The notes under the pieces are model-generated. The model had not been told where the DNA came from, did no database searches, and saw only the letters and a program-made list of their open reading frames with translations. Below are positions 52,851-61,108 of a stretch of DNA of 64,000 nt, one piece after another. Made by a program: the position numbers and the translations under genes. The first letter of the stretch is position 1, and each line of letters opens with the position of its first letter. The DNA lies in contig NZ_FTPO01000001.1 in the NCBI RefSeq assembly GCF_900155915.1, positions 1,736,001 through 1,800,000 of the forward strand, given 5' to 3'. The DNA is from Microbacterium sp. RU33B (GTDB lineage: Bacteria; Actinomycetota; Actinomycetes; Actinomycetales; Microbacteriaceae).

Positions 52851-53213
52851 CTACTCTCCTGCGACGTACTCGAGCGGGATCGCGAGCTCCTGGCCGACCG
52901 AAACGGTCACGCCGCCGAGCGCGTTGAGACGGACGAGGTCATCGACCACATCGCGCGGATCGGCCTGCGGCGCGATCTGCTCGGCGAGCGACCACAGCGA
53001 GTCGCCGGGTCCGACCAGCACGGTCTCGAACGACGCGACGGGCGCCTCGTCGAGCGACGCGAGAGCCGATCCGCCGCCGACGATCGCGAAGGCGAGGGCG
53101 ATCACCGCGGGCAGCGCGGCGACGAACGCGAGGACGCGCCGGCCGCGCTGCGTGAGTCGCAGCCGGGTGCCGGTGTGGAACGCGGCGGGGGCGGTGATGC
53201 CGATCGCGGTCAT
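52851..53213 (-). CDS. LysM-domain membrane protein next to lexA (probable SOS division inhibitor)
   Basis: A 120-residue protein with a short cytoplasmic N-terminus, one membrane helix (about residues 27-50, [20 protein letters not shown]) and an extracytoplasmic LysM domain (about 64-113, [14 protein letters not shown] and [11 protein letters not shown]). The arrangement (basic N-terminus, membrane helix, LysM) and the divergent place beside lexA match the SOS-induced cell-division inhibitors of Gram-positive bacteria (YneA of Bacillus, Rv2719c of Mycobacterium; DivS of Corynebacterium is analogous). LexA-type control is expected from the site in the shared intergenic region. Function is inferred from context. 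Confidence 0.75.
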   Translation of the reverse strand: MTAIGITAPAAFHTGTRLRLTQRGRRVLAFVAALPAVIALAFAIVGGGSALASLDEAPVASFETVLVGPGDSLWSLAEQIAPQADPRDVVDDLVRLNALGGVTVSVGQELAIPLEYVAGE

Positions 53214-53287
53214 GGTGTGCTCCTGTTGTCCGAGGAGAGATTCGCAGTCCCGTCTCGGCCGGGAGGCGGGCCTGCGAATCTCTGTTC

Positions 53288-53301
53288 CGAAGTTATCTTC
53301 G
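53288..53301. promoter_or_regulatory. Candidate SOS (LexA) box between the LysM gene and lexA
   Basis: CGAAG-TTAT-CTTCG is a perfect inverted repeat with the 5-4-5 spacing of the Gram-positive/actinobacterial SOS box (CGAAC-n4-GTTCG), differing only in the innermost base pair of each arm. It lies 75 nt upstream of the LysM start and 219 nt upstream of lexA. Confidence 0.55.
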
Positions 53302-53519
53302 ATGTTCTAGGCTGTCAACACCGATTCCGAATCCGGATCTTTCGAACGCGACACGCGCACGATCTCCGCGGTCTCGCCGTCCGATCCGGATACGGTTTCG
53401 ATGAGATCACCCCACCACGGGCCTCCGACATTCGAAGACCGATGCGCGATCGCACCGACGGGATCGCGCACCGACACCATCCCCGCGGCGGCGCACGCGG
53501 CGAGAAACGGAGCTGGGAC

Positions 53520-54209
53520 ATGAGCGACGACAGCGGACGCGAGAAGGTCGACAAGCCCCAGACGCGACGGCGTCGCAGCCTCAGCGACAAGCAGATGGCG
53601 ATCCTCGAGGTCATCCAGCGCTCGATCGCCCGTCACGGCTACCCGCCGAGCATGCGCGAGATCGGCGACGCCGTCGGCCTGAAGTCGCTGTCCAGCGTCA
53701 CCCACCAGCTCAATCAGCTCGAACTCAGCGGATATCTGCGGCGCGACGCCGGCAAGACCCGGGCGATGGAAGTGCTCATCGACCTTCCCGGCATGGCCAC
53801 CGAGAACCCCGCCGACTCCGCGCCCAGCGTCGGCGACGCGGCGATGGTGCCGCTCGTCGGTCGCATCGCCGCCGGTGTGCCCATCACGGCCGATCAGCAG
53901 GTCGAGGAGATCTTCCCGCTCCCCCGCCAGCTGGTCGGCAAGGGCGACCTCTTCATGCTGAAGATCGTGGGCGAGTCGATGATCGACGCCGCAATCTGCG
54001 ACGGCGACTGGGTCGTCGTGCGCTCGCAGAACACCGCGAGCAACGGCGACATCGTCGCGGCGATGCTCGACGGAGAGGCGACGGTCAAGGCCTTCCGGCA
54101 GCGCGACGGTCACACCTGGCTGCTCCCCCGCAACTCCGCCTTCGAACCCATCCTCGGCGACGACGCCGTCGTGCTCGGCAAGGTCGTGGCGGTCCTGCGA
54201 GCCGTCTGA
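53520..54209 (+). CDS. lexA: LexA repressor
   Basis: LexA (229 aa) represses SOS genes and self-cleaves when bound to RecA filaments. The winged helix-turn-helix ([20 protein letters not shown], then [20 protein letters not shown]) is at about residues 21-75; the cleavage site is A118-G119 in GRIAAGVP, and the catalytic dyad is S153 (VGESMID) and K190 (ATVKAF). GGAG 9 nt upstream supports the ATG at 53520. The 306-nt region before it (53214-53519) holds a candidate SOS box and no other gene. Confidence 0.97.
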   Translation: MSDDSGREKVDKPQTRRRRSLSDKQMAILEVIQRSIARHGYPPSMREIGDAVGLKSLSSVTHQLNQLELSGYLRRDAGKTRAMEVLIDLPGMATENPADSAPSVGDAAMVPLVGRIAAGVPITADQQVEEIFPLPRQLVGKGDLFMLKIVGESMIDAAICDGDWVVVRSQNTASNGDIVAAMLDGEATVKAFRQRDGHTWLLPRNSAFEPILGDDAVVLGKVVAVLRAV

Positions 54210-54268
54210 GGCCCTCCCTGCGCGATCAGGGCGGTGCGCGCGCGCTTCCGGCGCGCCATGATGGGCGC

Positions 54269-55696
54269 ATGCCCCCCACCACGACCGATGCCGATGCCCT
54301 CGCCGAGCGCGTGCGCCGGCTGGAGGAAGAGAACGCCGAGCTGATCCAGCGCAGGTCGCGCGAACCTGCGGACGGCGGCCGCTGGCGCGCCTTCCTGTCC
54401 GCGCTGTGCATCGTGATCGCGGCGATCCTCGTCCCGGTCTCGATCGCCGGAGCCTGGGCGCGTGTGCAGCTGGTCGACGAGGACTCGTTCGTCGAGACGC
54501 TCGCGCCCCTGGTCGACGACCCCGCCGTGCAGTCGATGATCATCGATGAGACGATGACCGCGATCGACGCGCAGGTGGACTTCACCGATCTCACCGACAC
54601 CGTCTTCGACGGCATCACCGATCTCGGGATGGGTCCGCGCGCGGCGGCGGCGCTCGACCTCCTCCGCCAGCCGGCCGCCGACGCACTGACGGGCCTCGTC
54701 GAGTCGACCGTCACGACGGTCGTGCAGGGCGATGCCTTCAGCGACATCTGGGCCACGACCGTGCGCGGTGCGCACCGCGCACTGACGCTCGCCTCCACCT
54801 CCGACGGCGGCGGTGTGGTGGTCATGACCTCCGACGGGGTCGGCATCGCGCTCGGCCCCATCGTGGAACGCGTCTCTCAGACGCTCGTCGACCGAGGAAT
54901 CGGCGTCGCGCGCCTCATCCCCGCCGTCGACCGCACCGTGATCATCGGCTCCGGTGAGACGCTCACCACGATCCGCACCGCCTACGCGATCGCTGCGACG
55001 ACGGGATGGTGGCTGCCCGTCGTCACCCTCGCCCTGTTCGCCCTCGGCATCCTGCTCGCGCGCCGCCGCAGCGTCGCCGTCGTCGGCACCGGTATCGGGC
55101 TCGCCCTCGGCGGCGCGTCGCTCGGCGTCGCGCTCGGCCTCGGCTCGACCGCGGTGGGCATCGCGGCCGGTCAGCTGGGGCTCTCACCGTCGGCGCTCGA
55201 TGTCATCTACGCGCAGCTCATCGACGACATGCGCCAGACGTCGTGGATCGTCGCGCTGCTGGGCGTCGTGGTCGCGTTCGCGGGCTGGCTCAGCGGGCGC
55301 TCGACCCCGGCACGCCGCACGCGCGCCACGATCGATTCCCTCAACGCCTCCGCACGCCGCTCCCTGGCCGCCCGCGGGCTCGACACCGGCGGATTCGGAG
55401 GATGGCTCGGCCGCCGCCGCGTCGCGGTGCGCGTCGGGATCGCCGTGCTCGCCGTGCTGTGGCTGTTCACCCTGCGACCGCTCGGTGTCGGCGACATCCT
55501 GCTGGTGCTCGTCGTCGCGCTCGTGGTCGGCGGAGTCCTGGAGATGCTCCAGCGACGTCCCGAGGAGCGGGGCGAGGGCGACGCCGTCGCCGACGACGAG
55601 ATCGCCGCGGGAGACGCCGACGCGACGGATGCCCCGGAGCCCCGCCCCGAAGAGGCGGAGGCCGAGGCATCCGGGCCGGCGTCCGCTACACGCTGA
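54269..55696 (+). CDS. Multi-pass membrane protein of unknown function
   Basis: A 475-residue membrane protein. An N-terminal coiled coil (about 8-30, ERVRRLEEENAELIQRRS) precedes helix 1 (about 42-64). A large extracytoplasmic region (about 65-245) of alternating helices follows, with a DTVFDGITDLGMGPRAA stretch, and then five further helices (about 245-265, 270-292, 325-343, 385-402, 408-428) and an acidic Glu/Asp-rich C-terminal tail. I do not recognise a named family; relatives in actinobacteria are usually annotated as hypothetical integral membrane proteins. It follows lexA by 59 nt in the same direction but probably has its own promoter. Its end overlaps the convergent metE stop by 11 nt. 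Confidence 0.8.
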   Translation: MPPTTTDADALAERVRRLEEENAELIQRRSREPADGGRWRAFLSALCIVIAAILVPVSIAGAWARVQLVDEDSFVETLAPLVDDPAVQSMIIDETMTAIDAQVDFTDLTDTVFDGITDLGMGPRAAAALDLLRQPAADALTGLVESTVTTVVQGDAFSDIWATTVRGAHRALTLASTSDGGGVVVMTSDGVGIALGPIVERVSQTLVDRGIGVARLIPAVDRTVIIGSGETLTTIRTAYAIAATTGWWLPVVTLALFALGILLARRRSVAVVGTGIGLALGGASLGVALGLGSTAVGIAAGQLGLSPSALDVIYAQLIDDMRQTSWIVALLGVVVAFAGWLSGRSTPARRTRATIDSLNASARRSLAARGLDTGGFGGWLGRRRVAVRVGIAVLAVLWLFTLRPLGVGDILLVLVVALVVGGVLEMLQRRPEERGEGDAVADDEIAAGDADATDAPEPRPEEAEAEASGPASATR

Positions 55697-58010
55697 CGGA
55701 GATGAGTTCGCGCACGCGCCCGGTGGCGTCGATGAGATTGCGCAGCGACGCCACCGTCTCGTCGTAGCCCCGCGTCTTCAGCCCGCAGTCCGGGTTGACC
55801 CACACCTGGCGCAGCGGCAGCTCGGTGGCGGCGCGCTCGAGCAGCTCGGCGATCTCATCGACCGACGGGACGCGCGGCGAGTGGATGTCGTAGACGCCGG
55901 GCCCCACACCGTGCGAGAAGCCCGACTCGGCGATGTCGGTGATGACCTCGCCGCGGCTGCGGGCGGCCTCGATCGAGGTCACGTCGGCGTCGAGCGCCGC
56001 GATGGCGTCGATCACGACGGCGAACTCGGAATAGCAGAGGTGGGTGTGCACCTGCGTCGCATCGGCGGCACCGGCCGTCGCGAGGCGGAACGAGCCCACC
56101 GACCAGTCGAGGTACGCGGGCTGCGCGGCCCGGGTGAGCGGAAGCAGCTCGCGCAGCGCCGGCTCGTCGACCTGGACGATGCCGATGCCGGCGGCCTCGA
56201 GGTCGGCGATCTCGTCCCGGAGGGCGAGGGCCACCTGGTTCGCGGTGTCGGCGAGCGGCTGGTCGTCGCGCACGAACGACCACGCGAGGATCGTCACGGG
56301 CCCGGTGAGCATGCCCTTGACGGGCTTGGCGGTCAGAGACTGCGCGTACTCCGCCCAGCGCACCGTGATGGGCGCCGGACGCGCGACATCGCCCCACAGG
56401 ATCGAGGGCCGTGTGGCCCGCGAGCCGTACGACTGCACCCAGCCGTTCTCGGTGACCGTGAAGCCGTCGAGGTGCTCGGCGAAGTACTGCACCATGTCGT
56501 TGCGCTCGGGCTCGCCGTGCACGAGGACGTCGAGACCGAGATCCTCCTGCAGAGCGACGACGCGCGCGATCTCCTCGCGCAGGAACTGCTCGTACTCCTC
56601 CGTCGCGAGGTCGCCCCTGCCGTGGCGGGCACGTGCACGTCGGATGTCGGCGGTCTGAGGGAACGACCCGATCGTCGTCGTCGGCAGCACCGGGAGGCCG
56701 AGGGCGGCGTGCTGCGCCGACGCGCGTGTCTCGTCGTCGCCGCGCGAGAAGTCGGCGGGGGTGAGTCTGGCCGCGCGCGCGCGGACCGCCCCGTCGCGGA
56801 CGCCCGGAGCGTCGCGGCGGTCGGCGAGGGCGGCGGATGCCGCGGCCACGGCGTCGTCGATCGCCGCCCGCCCGTCGTCGAGTCCGCGTGCGAGCGTCAC
56901 GACCTGGCCGACCTTCTGATCGGCGAAGGCGAGCCACGACGCGAGACGCGGGTCGAGCGCGCTCTCGTCGGCGACATCGTGCGGCACGTGCTGGAGAGAG
57001 GTCGACGTGCCGACGGCGACGGATGCCGCGCCGAGGCCGCGGAGTGCCTCCAGGCGATCCCACGCCCCCGCGAGGTCGCCTCGCCAGATGTTGCGGCCGT
57101 CGATGACGCCTCCCACGAGCGCCTTGCCTTCGAGCCCCGGCACCGCCGTCGGCACTCCGCCGCGGTGGAGGTCGATCGCCAGCGCCTCGACGGGGGCAGC
57201 GGCCAACGCCGTCCACGCCTCGGTCGACAGCGGGCCGTAGCCGGCGGCCACGACGATGTCCGGCCGATCGGTCGACGCGCCGAGCACGGCGTAGGCGCGC
57301 GCCGCGGCCTGCGCGAGGGCGGAAGGAGCGGCCGGAAGGCTCTCACTCACGAGCGCGTGCTCGTCGAGCTGCACCCACTCCGCGCCCGCCACCCGCAGCG
57401 ATGCCAGCAGCTCCGCGTAGACGGGCAGGAGGTCGTCGAGACGGCTCAGGGGATCGAAGCCCGCCGGGGCGGCATCCGATGCCTTCGCGAGGGCGAGCAG
57501 CGTCACAGGTCCCACGACCACCGGTCGAACCGTGACGCCGTCGGCCGTCGCCTCGGCGACCTGGCGCGCGAACCGGTCGGTCGAGAGCGCGAACGCCGTC
57601 TCGGGGCCGATCTCGGGCACGAGGTAGTGGTAGTTCGTGTCGAACCACTTCGTCATCTCCAGGGGAGCGCTCTCCCCCTCGCCGCGCGCGGCGGTGAAGT
57701 ATGCCGACAGGGGAATGGAGCCGTCGACGGCACGGAGTCCGGCGAATCGCTCGGGCAGGGCACCCACCGCGAGGGCCGCATCCAGCACCTGGTCGTAGTA
57801 CGAGAACGACTCGGGGATCGAGGAGTCGTCGCGTCCGAGACCGAGCCCGACGAGGCGCTCGCGGGTCGCGCGGCGCAGCTCGGCGGCGGTCTGCTCGAGA
57901 CCCTGCTCGTCGAGCGCGCCGCTCCAGTGCGCCTCCACGGCGCGCTTGAGCTCTCGGCGGCGGCCGATGCGGGGGTATCCGAGGATCGTTCCGGAGGGGA
58001 AGGCGGTCAT
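55686..58010 (-). CDS. metE: Cobalamin-independent methionine synthase
   Basis: MetE (774 aa) transfers methyl from 5-methyltetrahydrofolate-triglutamate to homocysteine. The N-terminal half opens with GTILGYPRIGRRRELKRAVE, and the catalytic C-terminal half has TTTIGSFPQTADIRRAR, DVLVHGEPERNDMVQYFAE and the zinc ligands in QVHTHLCYSEF and NPDCGLKTR. The ATG at 58010 overlaps the metF stop (ATGA). The gene pair is ordinary for a bacterium making methionine without B12. Confidence 0.97.
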   Translation of the reverse strand: MTAFPSGTILGYPRIGRRRELKRAVEAHWSGALDEQGLEQTAAELRRATRERLVGLGLGRDDSSIPESFSYYDQVLDAALAVGALPERFAGLRAVDGSIPLSAYFTAARGEGESAPLEMTKWFDTNYHYLVPEIGPETAFALSTDRFARQVAEATADGVTVRPVVVGPVTLLALAKASDAAPAGFDPLSRLDDLLPVYAELLASLRVAGAEWVQLDEHALVSESLPAAPSALAQAAARAYAVLGASTDRPDIVVAAGYGPLSTEAWTALAAAPVEALAIDLHRGGVPTAVPGLEGKALVGGVIDGRNIWRGDLAGAWDRLEALRGLGAASVAVGTSTSLQHVPHDVADESALDPRLASWLAFADQKVGQVVTLARGLDDGRAAIDDAVAAASAALADRRDAPGVRDGAVRARAARLTPADFSRGDDETRASAQHAALGLPVLPTTTIGSFPQTADIRRARARHGRGDLATEEYEQFLREEIARVVALQEDLGLDVLVHGEPERNDMVQYFAEHLDGFTVTENGWVQSYGSRATRPSILWGDVARPAPITVRWAEYAQSLTAKPVKGMLTGPVTILAWSFVRDDQPLADTANQVALALRDEIADLEAAGIGIVQVDEPALRELLPLTRAAQPAYLDWSVGSFRLATAGAADATQVHTHLCYSEFAVVIDAIAALDADVTSIEAARSRGEVITDIAESGFSHGVGPGVYDIHSPRVPSVDEIAELLERAATELPLRQVWVNPDCGLKTRGYDETVASLRNLIDATGRVRELISVSV

Positions 58011-58975
58011 CGTGCGGTCTCCTTGTCGAGGGCGGTCGTGATGCCGGCCTCGCGAAGCGTCGCGAGCACCGTGTCATGGTTGTTGAAGGCGTAGAGGTGG
58101 ATGCCGGGTGCCCCGCCGGCGACGACGTCACGCGTCAGTGCGGCGGCGTAGGCGATCCCGATCTCGCGGCGTCCCTCCGGCGTCGGCTCGACCTCGAGCG
58201 CCACGGCGAGCTCTCCGGGCAGGCTCTCGCCGCTCAGCTCGAGCACCCGCTGGAGGCGCCCCGGAGAGGTGATCGGCATGATGCCGGGGAGGATCGGGAT
58301 CACGACTCCCGCCGAGCGCGCCTGCGCGACGAAGGCGAGGTAGTCGTCGGCGTGGAAGAAGAGCTGCGTGATGGCGAACGTCGCACCCGCGGCCTGCTTG
58401 GCCAGCAGCGCGTCGATGTGCTCGCGCGGATGCCGCGAGCGGGGATGCCCGTTCGGGAACGCCGCGACGGCGACCTCGGCCTTCTGACGACGATCGACGC
58501 GCGCCGCGCCCGGTACACCGGGCAGCGACGACTCGGTGTACGGCTCGCGCTCGGCCTGCACGCGCTGGATGAGCTGGACGAGCTGGGCGGCGCTCTCGAG
58601 GTCGCCGAGGTAGACGTCGTCCTCGGACACTCCCGCCGGCGGATCGCCGCGGAGGGCGAGGAAGCTCGTGATCCCTGCGTCGAGGAACTCTCGGATGAGT
58701 GCGGTCGCGGCGGGGTACGTACTGCCCACGCAGGTGAGATGCGCGAGAGGCGGCACGTCGGTCTCGCGCAGGATGTGGGTGAGCACCTCGAGCGAGCGAC
58801 CGCCGGTCGACCCTCCGGCGCCGAACGTGACGGAGATGAATCGGGGGCCGGATGCCGCGAGGTGGCGGATCGTCTCGTGCAGCGCCGGCAGGCCTTCGGC
58901 CCGGCGCGGCGGGTAGATCTCGAAGGAGAACGGCACGAGCCCGTCGGCGGACGGGACGCGGGAGTCGTTCGACAT
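58007..58975 (-). CDS. metF: Methylenetetrahydrofolate reductase
   Basis: MetF (322 aa) reduces methylene-THF to methyl-THF, the methyl donor for MetE encoded next to it. FSFEIYPPRRAEG is the opening with the catalytic Glu region, and VTFGAGGSTGGRSLEV, HLTCVGSTYPAATALI, LRGDPPAGV and the FAD-binding region around FAITQLFFHADDYLAF are present. The ATG at 58975 follows a highly structured 5' region with no strong ribosome-binding site (GAGAG at a long distance), which fits control of translation or transcription in the leader. Confidence 0.96.
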   Translation of the reverse strand: MSNDSRVPSADGLVPFSFEIYPPRRAEGLPALHETIRHLAASGPRFISVTFGAGGSTGGRSLEVLTHILRETDVPPLAHLTCVGSTYPAATALIREFLDAGITSFLALRGDPPAGVSEDDVYLGDLESAAQLVQLIQRVQAEREPYTESSLPGVPGAARVDRRQKAEVAVAAFPNGHPRSRHPREHIDALLAKQAAGATFAITQLFFHADDYLAFVAQARSAGVVIPILPGIMPITSPGRLQRVLELSGESLPGELAVALEVEPTPEGRREIGIAYAAALTRDVVAGGAPGIHLYAFNNHDTVLATLREAGITTALDKETAR

Positions 58976-58982
58976 GACGTGC

Positions 58983-59109
58983 TCTCGGATGGGGGCGGAC
59001 AGATGGCCGGACGGCCGCGGAACCGCACGGGAGTGCGGTGACATCGCGGGCGGGTGCCGGGCTCGGCTGTCGCTCCGGACCCGCGAACGGGCCCTGTGAT
59101 GCCCCCATG
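58983..59109 (-). promoter_or_regulatory. Structured 5' region of metFE (candidate riboswitch or attenuator)
   Basis: The minus-strand region can form ATGGGGGC/GCCCCCAT (59109-59102 with 58997-58990) closing a region that holds a 7-bp stem with a UUCG loop (GGGCCCG-UUCG-CGGGUCC), GCCG-AGCC-CGGC, ACCGCAC-UCCC-GUGCGGU and GGCCGUCCGGCC, plus ACAG/CUGU next to the closing stem. A competing pairing is possible: UCGCGGG with CCCGCGA further on. A TAGCAT at 59112-59107 may be the -10; if so, the closing GGGGGC lies just before the start of the transcript and the outer stem would not form. Confidence 0.5.
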
Positions 59110-59191
59110 CTAGCCCCGGCATGCGCGGCCGGCTCGACGTGTGACGCTCTGTTGCACGGGGGTCTGCGTGGTCCCGGCGTAGCGTGGAGGA

Positions 59192-61093
59192 GTGACCGAC
59201 ATCCTGCCCTACGGCTCCTGGCCGTCGCCCCTGTCCGCCGAGGCCGTCTCTGCCGCCAGCCCGCGCCTGGACGGCGCCCGCTTCGTCGGCGACGAGATCT
59301 GGTGGGGTGAGACCGTTGCGGAGGAGGCCGGTCGCGGGGCGGTGCGGCGCCGCGGCGCAGACGGGATCGTCGACGTCCTGCCCGCACCGTGGAGCGCCCG
59401 GTCGCGTGTGCACGAGTACGGGGGCGGATCGTGGACCGCGACCGATGACGGCGCGCTCGTGTTCGTCGAGAAGACCGATCAGCGCGTGTGGATGGTGCGA
59501 GAGGGCGACTCCCCCGTCGCGCTCACTCCCGAGGGGGCCGACGTGCGCTTCGGTGGACTGTCGTGGCAGCGGGGGCGCCTGCTCGCGGTGCGCGAGACGC
59601 ACGACGGCTCGGCCGTGCCACCTCGCGCGATCGTGGAGATCGGTCTCGACGGCACCGTGACGGCGCTCGTCGGGGGCAGCGACTTCGTCGCGCACCCCGC
59701 ACTCTCGCCCGACGGCAGCCGCCTCGCGTGGATCGCCTGGGACCACCCCGACATGGCCTGGGACCGGTCGGAGCTCCGCATCGGACGCCTCGAGGGCTCC
59801 GTCGTGCGGTCGTGGACGACGATCACCGGTGGCACGTCGTCGCCGCTGCAGCCCACGTGGACGAGCGACGGCGAGCTGGTCTACTCCGACGACCCCACGG
59901 GCCGATGGAACCTGTACCGCGCCTCGGCGGACTCCCCCGAGACCGCGGAGCCCGTCGCCCCCGCGGATGCCGACACCGGCGCACCGCTGTGGGTGCTGGG
60001 CGATCGCTGGTACCGCGTGCTCGACGACGGCCGCATCGTCGCGGTGCGCACGCACGGATCGGACGAGTTCGTGCTCCTCGACCCGGAAACGGGCAGCCTG
60101 AGCGTGCTGCCCGTGCCGGTCGCCGCCGGCGCCGTGATCGAGGACGCCCGCGGCGGCTCGGTGCTCGTCTCGGGCGCCGGGAGCGTCTCGCCCGGAGGCC
60201 TGTGGCGCATCGACGTGGACTCGGGCGAGGTCGAGGCCGTCCGCGTGGGGGAGGTCCCGGGCGGCGAGGAGTGGATGCCTCGGCCGCGGGCGATCGAGGT
60301 GGACGGTCCGCACGGCCCCGTCCACGCCTTCGCCTATCCGCCGACGCATCCGTCCGTGAGCGGACCGGACGATGAGCTGCCGCCCTACGTCGTCTTCGTG
60401 CACGGCGGACCGACGGCGCACGTCGGGGGCGCCGCATCCGCCCGGATCGCGTACCTCACGAGCCGTGGGATCGGCGTGCTCGACGTCAACTACGGCGGCT
60501 CCAGCGGCTACGGCCGCGCGTACCGCGAGCGGCTCCGCGGGCAATGGGGCGTGGTGGACGTCGACGACGTCGCCGCGGCGGCCCGGGGGCTGGCCGCCGC
60601 CGGCGTGGCCGATCCCGCACGCCTGGCCATCGCCGGCGGCTCCGCGGGAGGATGGACGGTGCTGTGCGCACTGACGCGGACCGATCTGTTCGGCGCCGGC
60701 ATCAGCCGCTACGGCGTCGCCGACCTCACCCGACTGGCGGAGGACACGCACGATTTCGAGGCACGCTACCTCGACGGGCTCGTGGGGCCGTTGCCGGATG
60801 CCGCCGACGTCTACCGCGAACGCTCGCCGCTCTCACGGCTCGAGGCCTTCCGCTCGCCCGTCCTGATCCTCCAGGGCGCCGACGACCAGGTCGTGCCGCC
60901 GTCGCAGTCCGAAGCCGTGCGCGACGCTCTGGCGGCGAACGGAGTACCGCACTCCTACGTGCTGTACGAGGGTGAAGGACACGGATTCCGTCGCAAGGAG
61001 AGCGTCGTGGACGCCATCGAGAAGGAGTACGCGTTCCTCGGCGCGGTGTTCGGGTTCGCCACCCCCGGGGTCGGTCCGCTCGCCCTCGACTGA
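59192..61093 (+). CDS. S9-family prolyl-oligopeptidase-like serine peptidase
   Basis: A 633-residue peptidase of the S9C (acylaminoacyl/dipeptidyl peptidase) type. A beta-propeller of about 370 residues (with WD-like LSPDGSRLAWIAWDHPDMAW) is followed by the alpha/beta-hydrolase domain (YVVFVHGGPTAHVGG). The triad is S484 (GGSAGGW), D565 (GADDQVVP) and H597 (GEGHGF). It probably cleaves short peptides in the cytosol; no signal peptide is seen. The GTG at 59192 has GGAGGA 1 nt before it and a TAGCGT at 59180-59185, so it may be leaderless rather than Shine-Dalgarno driven. It is divergent from metF. Confidence 0.92.
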   Translation: MTDILPYGSWPSPLSAEAVSAASPRLDGARFVGDEIWWGETVAEEAGRGAVRRRGADGIVDVLPAPWSARSRVHEYGGGSWTATDDGALVFVEKTDQRVWMVREGDSPVALTPEGADVRFGGLSWQRGRLLAVRETHDGSAVPPRAIVEIGLDGTVTALVGGSDFVAHPALSPDGSRLAWIAWDHPDMAWDRSELRIGRLEGSVVRSWTTITGGTSSPLQPTWTSDGELVYSDDPTGRWNLYRASADSPETAEPVAPADADTGAPLWVLGDRWYRVLDDGRIVAVRTHGSDEFVLLDPETGSLSVLPVPVAAGAVIEDARGGSVLVSGAGSVSPGGLWRIDVDSGEVEAVRVGEVPGGEEWMPRPRAIEVDGPHGPVHAFAYPPTHPSVSGPDDELPPYVVFVHGGPTAHVGGAASARIAYLTSRGIGVLDVNYGGSSGYGRAYRERLRGQWGVVDVDDVAAAARGLAAAGVADPARLAIAGGSAGGWTVLCALTRTDLFGAGISRYGVADLTRLAEDTHDFEARYLDGLVGPLPDAADVYRERSPLSRLEAFRSPVLILQGADDQVVPPSQSEAVRDALAANGVPHSYVLYEGEGHGFRRKESVVDAIEKEYAFLGAVFGFATPGVGPLALD

Positions 61094-61108
61094 GGGAGAG
61101 CGACCGCG

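Noticed and set aside
58983-59109. Calling the metF leader a SAM-I riboswitch
   Set aside because: Only a loose likeness (GGAG...GAC and CCCGGCA) is present; the invariant GAA and the kink-turn arrangement are not seen. Kept as an unassigned structured leader.
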